A stretch of DNA of 64,000 nucleotides, from positions 2,728,001-2,792,000 of the forward strand of contig OX337229.1 of NCBI GenBank assembly GCA_946965045.2, written 5' to 3'. The DNA is from Epithemia pelagica. Lineage: Eukaryota > Bacillariophyta > Bacillariophyceae > Surirellales > Surirellaceae. Shown piece by piece: positions 57,625-64,000 of the stretch (positions within the stretch are counted from its first letter, which is position 1; each line of letters begins with the position of its first letter). A model generated the notes under the pieces. That model searched no databases. It saw only the letters and a list, made by a program, of their open reading frames with translations, and was not told the origin of the DNA. Position numbers and translations under genes: made by a program.

Positions 57625-59757
57625 CTATTCCAGGTTGTCGGTGACAAACTTGGCCATGAGAGGTTGCTCGGTGGCGGAGAGTTCGCGATGGGTAGCTGCT
57701 CGGTTGCAGTTGGAGTAGCAACTGCCTCGCAGGTGGTAGCTCAGGCAGAGGGGGAGTGCATTGCCTGCTGCGTCGGTATCGGTGGACCGAGGGGCGTTGG
57801 TTGCGATGTCGCGGATTTTTTTGGACGAACGTTCGAGGGCGGCTTTCCAATCGGACGAGACGTGGGGGTTGGTGACCATGGCGCCACCGCGGCCGGGTGT
57901 ACACGTGTTGTCAGGGTTCTTGGTTTTCTGCTGCTGGGTCGGGGTGGACTTGTCCGTTTTTTGGCCGGGCTGTTTGGCGTCGTGTTGTTGCTCATGGAAA
58001 AGGCGCTCGGCTGGGGTATAAGGAGCGGCGGGAGTGGGGAAGGCCGGTGGGAGAGTCGCAAGGTAATTGGCCGGAATGTTGGGGAGCAGGTTGTATTGTT
58101 GGTGGGCGATCATCGCTGTGATGTCCGAAAAAGGTGGGAGTGGGGTGCTGCTGCCGACAAGAATCAATTCGCGACAATACGATACCATATGGGTTTGAAT
58201 CCAGCGCATGATGCGTGGGATGACCGACTGTTCCAGGTCCGGTTGGTAGCGGCCGGCGAGATGGATGGTGGTGGCTATTTTGGGCCAGTGCAGGAGGCAA
58301 AACTGACGAAAGGCGGTGGCAAAAGGATGGTTGATGCCTTGTAGGACGTCCAGTTGGACGCTTGTGGATGCCAGCATGAGACTGGCGGTGAAGTGGTCCT
58401 GGGGGATGCGCACTTCCTTGGTGGTGAAGGTTGCCTGTTCGCCAAGGGTGGGAGCGGCGAGGCCGTTGAGCATGGTGTCGTATTGTGTGGCTCGTAGCTC
58501 GATGGTTTTGCTGTGGGCGTCGCCGGCGAAGAGGCCCATGGTGAAGGGTTGACAACCTAGTGAGAGGTCGTGGAGTTCGTGGTCTTCCACGCCGAAACGT
58601 GCCGAGAGGACCATTTCTTTGGTTTCCTTCGAGACGATGGGGACTTGGTTGGTGGCGGCTCCGGCACTACGGGCACGCAACGTGACGGCGTTGCGTAAAA
58701 TGGTCAGGTGTTCGCTCTTATCGCTGTTGACCAATTGTTGGTAGACCGGTGGGAGTTGAGTTTCGGTGGCAACGGATGCAAAGGCCATCCAGTCCCTGGC
58801 GACAGTCTTGTACTTTGTAGCGGATGGGAGTTTGTCTTCCTTCTCCGCGGTACGCCGTGCTTCATCGGCGGCGCGCTCGGTGGCTCTGTCAGTGCGCATG
58901 GCGCCCAAGATGGTGGCGACTTGTTCAGTGCTGGTGCTTGTTGCTGGGGTGGGCGAAAGCAACGCCGGAATGTCGCGAGTGAGGATGGCCCAGCGGTGGC
59001 GGTCCAGTTGGGCATCGTCGACGATAGGAGGAAAGGCAGTAGGAAGATCGCCGATGTGTGTGGCTGGGTCGGCAACGTTGCGAGACTTCGAAGTGGAGGC
59101 GACGCGGAGCCAGGCAAGTAAGGGAGCGCAGTTGGCTTGGTTGTTGTCGGCGGCGATGGCTGTGGAGAGTGTGGTCCAGGCCTCACGTCGTGACAGTGAC
59201 TTGCCGAGCACCAGAGGCACGTATTTCCACGGTACTGGGAAGAGGCGGCGCGTAACGACTTGCTCAGAGTTGGCGGCTGTGGCGGCCAAGGCGGGGAGGA
59301 TGTCGACGGCCTGGTCAGCTGCCCAGGCTGCGTCGATACTGGCCTGGTTGAGGACGCGTTGTGCGTCGGTGAGGGAGAAAATGGAGTCGGGCGTTTCAAC
59401 CGTTTGGATGAAATGACTTCCCGGACGAAGGTCTCCGAGGAAGAGGAAGATCTTGTCGTCCCATTGAGGCGCTGGGTCCGCGAGGTCCGGCTCGTAGTAA
59501 GAAGGTCGATGCAGCGCAACGATTTTGCGGTCGCCATTGATGGAGACTTGGGCCAAGAAGACTTTGGGCACCGTGTTGGCCGATTTTACAACCGTTTCGA
59601 AAAGGTCTTCGGGTGTCACACAGCTGGTCGGTGAGAAAGGACCGAAGAGGGTTGTGTAGTCCCCGTTGAAGACGTCGGGCATCGTTTGGTATCGAGAGAG
59701 GTAGTTGGTGGACGGTGTGGCTGCCGTCGTGGCAGCGGCGGCAGGAACAGCGGCCAT
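57625..59757 (-). CDS. Gag-like protein of the YR retroelement
   Basis: 710 residues starting six bases inside the A1 boundary (MAAVPAAAATTAATPSTNYL). The N-terminal and middle parts are helical, with PVPWKYVPLVLGKSLSRREA and WIQTHMVSYCRELILVGSST. Near the C-terminus a Cys/His cluster, CLSYHLRGSCYSNCNRAATH, is a probable zinc finger for RNA binding; this CX7CX3CX5H form is common in DIRS-like gag proteins. It ends at TAG 57625-57627, followed by the open linker described separately. Its position first in the element and the zinc cluster support the gag call; sequence similarity cannot be shown by eye. Confidence 0.7.
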   Translation of the reverse strand: MAAVPAAAATTAATPSTNYLSRYQTMPDVFNGDYTTLFGPFSPTSCVTPEDLFETVVKSANTVPKVFLAQVSINGDRKIVALHRPSYYEPDLADPAPQWDDKIFLFLGDLRPGSHFIQTVETPDSIFSLTDAQRVLNQASIDAAWAADQAVDILPALAATAANSEQVVTRRLFPVPWKYVPLVLGKSLSRREAWTTLSTAIAADNNQANCAPLLAWLRVASTSKSRNVADPATHIGDLPTAFPPIVDDAQLDRHRWAILTRDIPALLSPTPATSTSTEQVATILGAMRTDRATERAADEARRTAEKEDKLPSATKYKTVARDWMAFASVATETQLPPVYQQLVNSDKSEHLTILRNAVTLRARSAGAATNQVPIVSKETKEMVLSARFGVEDHELHDLSLGCQPFTMGLFAGDAHSKTIELRATQYDTMLNGLAAPTLGEQATFTTKEVRIPQDHFTASLMLASTSVQLDVLQGINHPFATAFRQFCLLHWPKIATTIHLAGRYQPDLEQSVIPRIMRWIQTHMVSYCRELILVGSSTPLPPFSDITAMIAHQQYNLLPNIPANYLATLPPAFPTPAAPYTPAERLFHEQQHDAKQPGQKTDKSTPTQQQKTKNPDNTCTPGRGGAMVTNPHVSSDWKAALERSSKKIRDIATNAPRSTDTDAAGNALPLCLSYHLRGSCYSNCNRAATHRELSATEQPLMAKFVTDNLE

Positions 59758-59762
59758 GGTGC

Positions 59763-59918
59763 TTAGACTATTCTACTCGGACTCAGCAGTCTCTCGTGAC
59801 GGCCAAAGGAAAGAATGAGCATGTTGCCGAGGGAAGAAACATGGCAGTGTGACAACGCCAGGCGCGCACGCCGGGCACGATGTGTCTTGATCGTCTGTCG
59901 TGCGTACCGCAACAACAA
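59763..59918 (-). repeat. A1 repeat of the YR retroelement
   Basis: It is the 5' terminal repeat of the element and likely promoter region. It differs from A2 at two positions (ctctCgtgacg, ttgccGaggg). Confidence 0.88.
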
Positions 59919-60281
59919 AGATCCCACTCTCTTATCGTTCGCAAGACATCACGAAAATAAGAAATTGCAGTAAGGTAAAGCACATGTCTTTGTCACAGTC
60001 ATACGTGAACATAACTAATAGGAGAAAGGTCACGTTTATGCCACTGCTTTCTTTGTTGAACGGGACGAATAATGCTTGAAAGATCCGGGAATCCCTCACA
60101 CCCTTTGTCACGCCTGACATGGTGGTCACGAACTTAATGATGGTGATGCCAACGCTTGTAAGCAACTGGTTTCCATTTTAATCAGCTATCTAATCAGTGC
60201 CAACGAACAGCAAATACACTTCACTCCCGCCGTCGCACAAACTCCGTCGCTCCAGTGTCTGATTGTCTCGGGACGACCTGT
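59919..60281. other. Intergenic region between YR element and protease gene
   Basis: No gene is seen. It should be the original downstream flank of the thylakoid protein gene before the retroelement inserted. Confidence 0.4.
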
Positions 60282-62359
60282 CTACTCGTTATTCTCGTAA
60301 ATGATTGGAATGGGATCCGGATTGTTGTCTGGATCATTCCCCACATATCCTTGCACCCCCAGGGTCATTTTTCCAGTCGATTCTTGCAACAAGGCACCAC
60401 ACAAATGAGGTGCGGCCATGCTGGTCCCAGTGAGCTGCACGTACCCCTCGTTCAAATGAGTGGAATTGATGCGCCGACCCGGACACGCGTAATCCACAGT
60501 CGTTTCGCCAAAGTTGCTCCACGAGGTCAAGTTCTTATCGGGCCTCAACGCGGAAATGGTGTACACATTGGTGCCAGTGGCACTGGCCGGACTAAAATAG
60601 CCTGTAGTGTTGTGTTAGATAAGAACCGTCCGTCCAAAACCAAGAAGCATGAGAAACACATCAGTTTGGTTCCAGCGAAAGCATACAAACAAAACCACGT
60701 ACCAGCGTCCATTCGAAAGTTTCCGGCAGCGATACAGAATTGGATGCCCTTTTGAGCGGCACGTTCCACGGCTTCGTTCATTTGCGGTACAAAGGGGCCT
60801 CCCAAACTAAGACTCGCCACGTCGCCCGCTCGTCCGTACTTTGCCTGTCACATGTCATGATGTGGCAGAAATGTGTGGGTGAGAGAACAAGAAACGTAGA
60901 CAAGTACACACGACCGTGAGGGGAAAAGGTTGCGCAACCGGAAGACTCACCACATGGTCAATTCCAGCGATAATTCCCGCAAGAGATCCAATTCGTCCAT
61001 CCAGCACCTTGACTGGTACAACCTTGGCTCCCGGAGCACTGAAGAGTCACAGTATATTCATGAGAAACTTTGGACTTGACCAACATATACACACACAGGA
61101 GATAGTAGATGCCACGTTGTTAAGAACTTACACGCCCAAGATTCCTCCGTCCTTTTTCCCCTTGGCGGCAATGATTCCAGCCACACTGGACCATCAATCC
61201 ATAAATCAAATCAAAACGACCATAGCACACGACAAGAAGAGAAAAAGGTAGGTTGCCATGAGCACGAGTTTTCTTGTAGGGAAGGATGATTGGTCGTTGA
61301 GTTTTTTTTAGTGGATCGACTTACTGAGTTCCATGTCCCGTGTCATCGTTCAAGGCATCCTTCCAATGTCCCTTTTTCCCCTTCAAGGCGGTAAAGGCAC
61401 TGAATCCCTTGCCTTCGTCAATCTTGAGATCGGGATGATGAGCAATACCCGAATCAATCACCCTGTTTCCATAAAAGACAACGACGACAAGAGGGAAACC
61501 GACAACCAGAATTTGTGAGCCAGATGGACACCAATCCAACACAGTTAACGTCAAGGAGACGTGTGTGTGCGTACCATGCGATATTGCCACCCTTGTAGTC
61601 GGGTGGCGCTTGACCTCCACTGAGGAGGGACACTCCCCAATCCACCAAGGATTCTTCCGTCTTTTTGGAACTTAGTTTGCGGGTCGAGGTTGCATCGTCG
61701 TCGTCATCTCCTTCGGGATCCTCGTCCACGGTCGTCCAGACGGGATCTTCATGGACGACTTGATCGGGAACGACACGTCGCACACCGGCTGTAAGTTCCA
61801 ATTGATTCACTTGCTCCGTACTGAGACCCGTCACGACAAACCCCTTAAAGGCATCGGATTTGTACACATAGTCTGGTTCTCGACCCAACAAGGCCATGGC
61901 ATGACCCAGGGGGTCATTGTCTGCGACATCAAATTCTACCACATAGGTGGTTCCAGCAGCGGGGTCGTCGGTAGCGGCGGCGGCAGGTGTTTCTTGAACG
62001 GGTTCCGTGGCTGTGGCTGGAACTTGTTCCATGATCGCAACTTCTTCGGGAGTCGATTCGTCGTGTGACAGGGCTTGATCAGCCCCACCATTGTCTTGAG
62101 GTTCTGGCACAGCGTCGGATTCCAATCCTTCTGGTTCTTCTTCTTGTGCGTTGGGATCAAAGATATCGTGCAACTCGCTCGACGATAGACCTCGACGGTC
62201 CGACCGCTCCGTTCCACGAAGGCCTCCTCCTTCGTGCGGTGCTGGAGTACCGTCTCCTTGACCAGAACCTGTACCCACCGAAAGAAGCAGCAGCAACAGC
62301 AACAAGGACGGCCGTGTCATGCGGGTGACACTGGACGGAACAAACATGATAGTGGACAT
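60282..62359 (-). CDS. Secreted subtilisin-like serine protease (S8), six exons
   Basis: Exons: 62359-61575, 61462-61325, 61185-61132, 61038-60951, 60844-60703, 60601-60282. All five introns (93-139 bp) have GT..AG ends and join in frame. The start gives a signal peptide (MTRPSLLLLLLLLSVGTGSG from the second ATG at 62320). An inhibitor-I9-like propeptide follows a disordered acidic region (TYVVEFDVADNDPLGHAMAL ... VRRVVPDQVVHEDP). The catalytic domain shows VIDSGIAHHPDL (Asp), DDTGHG then T(H)VAG across the second intron (His), VASLSLGG, FCIAAGNF (oxyanion Asn) and LTGTSMAAPH (Ser). It is a compact proteinase-K-like enzyme, probably secreted or vacuolar. The C-terminus is short. Confidence 0.92.
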
Positions 62360-63324
62360 GACGCGATAGATTCAGTTTTCGTTTTGTGTTTTTCTGAAAA
62401 GTGAATGCAAGCAGTCGTTGGATGACAAGCATGACAATCTCTGGAGGATGATGACTCATCTTGGAGAAAGAGAAAACGGAATCAACACACATGTTGAATC
62501 ACACATCTGTTGGACAGAAGCGAAAGGAAGCGGGAGAGTGACAAGAAGAGGCTTTCCACAGGACAGAAACGAGCCTTCACGAAATGGAGAGGAGGGTGCA
62601 ATCCATTTGCTCGAGGCGTTTGTAGATGCAACAGTGCGATCATCGGCCTCGAGAAGGTACGACACGCTTCCGAGTGGCCTCTGGTTCGGAGCAAGATGGT
62701 GATGGTGGGTGTCTTGCGTATGAGGCGGCCTGTTGTTTGGAACCAAGATGGCGGATTCCTGTGTGTCTGTATCTTGTTTACTCGCTCTTGTAATGTAGGT
62801 CTTGACGCATGATTGAATCGTGTCGCAGTGTCAGAAGCGCCAACGGACGGCGACCATGGTGGTAAAGAGGCAACCGAACGCCTGCTGCAGTGTAATGTGA
62901 CCAACAAAGTAGGATTGCATGTACGAAGAATCGCGTACAAAAAGGTGGTGGCGGCCGGAAGAGCTGTCCGCCTACGATATCACACGACGGAACAACGGCG
63001 CATGGGAGTCGTTCGAATACTCGTAGCTGTTATGCTCCGCACATCTTTTTGACGTTGCTCGTTTCGACACATGCAACCAGATCTTGGTTTGGATCTCTGG
63101 AATCTGGACTCTCGAGGCGCTTTGTCTTTTGTGGGGATAGTTTCTCGGTTCCGTGGGGGGATTTGGGGGACCACCCCCATAGTTTTGGAACTTCCACGTC
63201 GTACACCGTGATTCACCTTCTGTACAAGTCCCAACCGGAACCTCGACCGTCTCACATACAACGAGACGATTTCCCAACACACTTCATAAAAAGATGAGAT
63301 CCTTTCGGCCTTTGGACCGATGAG
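62360..63324. other. Intergenic region, no supported gene
   Basis: It contains the promoter of the protease. Overlapping frames of up to 152 codons exist, but none is recognisable. Confidence 0.4.
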
Positions 63325-63616
63325 AGTATTAATACTTCCCGGTGTCGAGTCCTTTCAAGGAGGGACCGCCCGGCGAGGAGGGTAGAATGACGAGGAGGGC
63401 AATGGTCGAGGAGGGCGCACGCCCGACAAGACAATTGCCCGTCGAGTCATTCTCCCGACAAGCCGGGCGCGCCCGACGCGAGAGGACGGCCAGACACAGG
63501 GAAGTAGTAAACTTACTCCCTATCAAGCTGTGTAGGTAGTGAGAAATTCCTTGAAGCCATGTCACAAAGTGTCACACAAGTGTCACACACGAGGGGGAAA
63601 CCGCGCGACTCGCACG
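63325..63616. repeat. Direct repeat, copy 1 (period 375 bp)
   Basis: About 292 bp starting agtattaatacttcccgg and ending gcgcgactcgca, repeated at 63700 with only a few changes. It contains an imperfect hairpin (arms 63384-63403 and 63434-63453). It is probably part of a tandem or subterminal transposon repeat that continues outside the window. Confidence 0.8.
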
Positions 63617-63699
63617 AAACTACTTCCCGGTTGTACAAAAAATTCCTACTGTAGTATAGAAATGTGAGACGAACTACCTACACAGTCTGGTATGGAGTT

Positions 63700-64000
63700 A
63701 GTATTAATACTTCCCGGTGTCGAGTCCTTTCAAGGAGGGACCGCCCGGCGCGGAGGGTAGAATGACGAGGAGGGCAATGGTCGAGGAGGGCGCACGCCCG
63801 ACAAGACAATTGCCCGTCGAGTCATTCTCCCGACAAGCCGGGCGCGCCCGACGCGAGAGGACGGCCAGACACAGGGAAGTAGTAAACTTACTCCCTATCA
63901 AGCTGTGTAGGTAGTGAGAAATTCCTTGAAGCCATGTCACAAAGTGTCACACAAGTGTCTCACAAGTGTCACACACGAAAGGGAAACCGTGCGACTCGCA
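63700..64000. repeat. Direct repeat, copy 2, runs into the window edge
   Basis: Second copy of 63325-63616, with an 11-bp internal duplication of the gtgtcacacaa motif near 63955-63970. Between the copies lies 83 bp, including CTACCTACACAG (63676-63687), the reverse complement of CTGTGTAGGTAG at 63529-63540 inside copy 1. Confidence 0.8.

Larger units (their letters stand above)
53630..59918 (-). mobile_element. Tyrosine-recombinase retroelement with split direct repeats (PAT/Ngaro type)
   Basis: Reading from its 5' end at right, the order is A1 (59763-59918), gag, RT-RNase H, tyrosine recombinase, B1 (53925-53962), A2 (53692-53847), B2 (53630-53667). A1 and A2 share 156 bp with two mismatches; B1 and B2 share 38 bp. 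The A1-ORFs-B1-A2-B2 layout is the split direct repeat of PAT and Ngaro elements, which circularise and integrate by a recombinase and make no target duplication. None is seen here. No DNA methyltransferase domain typical for DIRS proper is present. The few mismatches suggest a rather young insertion. Confidence 0.88.

Noticed and set aside
62482-62940. 152-codon minus-strand frame upstream of the protease
   Set aside because: No similarity and no start context; several overlapping frames on both strands are equally good.
63325-64000. CRISPR-like array
   Set aside because: There are only two units, far too long (about 292 bp), and the context is eukaryotic.
1-64000. tRNA or rRNA genes
   Set aside because: No convincing T-loop/acceptor combination or rRNA core sequence was noticed by reading; a covariance-model scan would be needed to exclude tRNAs.

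Overview
The window reads as nuclear DNA of a diatom, probably a raphid pennate. Several predicted proteins carry the bipartite plastid signal of secondary-plastid algae: an ER signal peptide followed by a Phe-containing ASAFAP-like cleavage site (hydrolase at 11.4 kb, dihydrodipicolinate reductase at 24-25 kb, DnaJ at 47-48 kb, Tat-type lumenal protein at 53 kb). Introns are few and short (67-139 bp), and the Copia polyproteins belong to diatom-type lineages. The species is not proven by anything seen here.

Mobile DNA makes up about half of the window. Positions 1-2.1 kb hold the end of a Copia-derived ORF that is still open but has lost its reverse transcriptase catalytic residues. Positions 4660-11125 are a complete Copia element on the minus strand with two 159-bp LTRs that look identical and a GTGT duplication. 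Positions 13651-21816 are a second, unrelated Copia element on the plus strand (399-bp LTRs with one mismatch, CCTTG duplication) inserted in the coding region of a thioredoxin-reductase-like gene, now a pseudogene. Positions 26220-35923 are a 9.7-kb DNA transposon bounded by 34-bp inverted repeats and TA. It carries a DDE transposase, a protein joining a SET domain to a 2-oxoglutarate/Fe(II) oxygenase-like domain, and a divergent pair of unknown genes. Positions 53630-59918 are a tyrosine-recombinase retroelement (gag, RT-RNase H, recombinase) with split direct repeats of the PAT/Ngaro pattern, placed 5 bp after the stop codon of a host gene. The right edge holds a 375-bp-period repeat.

Host genes fill the spaces: a short secreted Lys/Gly peptide (2.7 kb), a plastid alpha/beta hydrolase (11.4 kb), plastid dihydrodipicolinate reductase of lysine synthesis (24-25 kb), a DHHC palmitoyltransferase (36 kb), a DUF6824-like protein (38 kb), a PRCC-family protein (39.7 kb), a coiled-coil protein (41-44.6 kb), a pirin (46 kb), a plastid J-protein (47-48 kb), a three-exon nitrilase-family amidase (49-50 kb), a two-pass membrane protein (51 kb), a Tat-targeted thylakoid protein (53 kb) and a six-exon subtilisin-like protease (60-62 kb). 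These host genes do not form an operon or a shared pathway.

The most notable candidate is the 9.7-kb transposon, because it appears to carry its own chromatin-modifier-like fusion protein. Next are a possible +1 programmed frameshift at a CTT-TGA site in the second Copia element, the split-direct-repeat retroelement, and the long Copia-derived ORF with a dead polymerase. All family calls come from reading motifs by eye; no database search was run.
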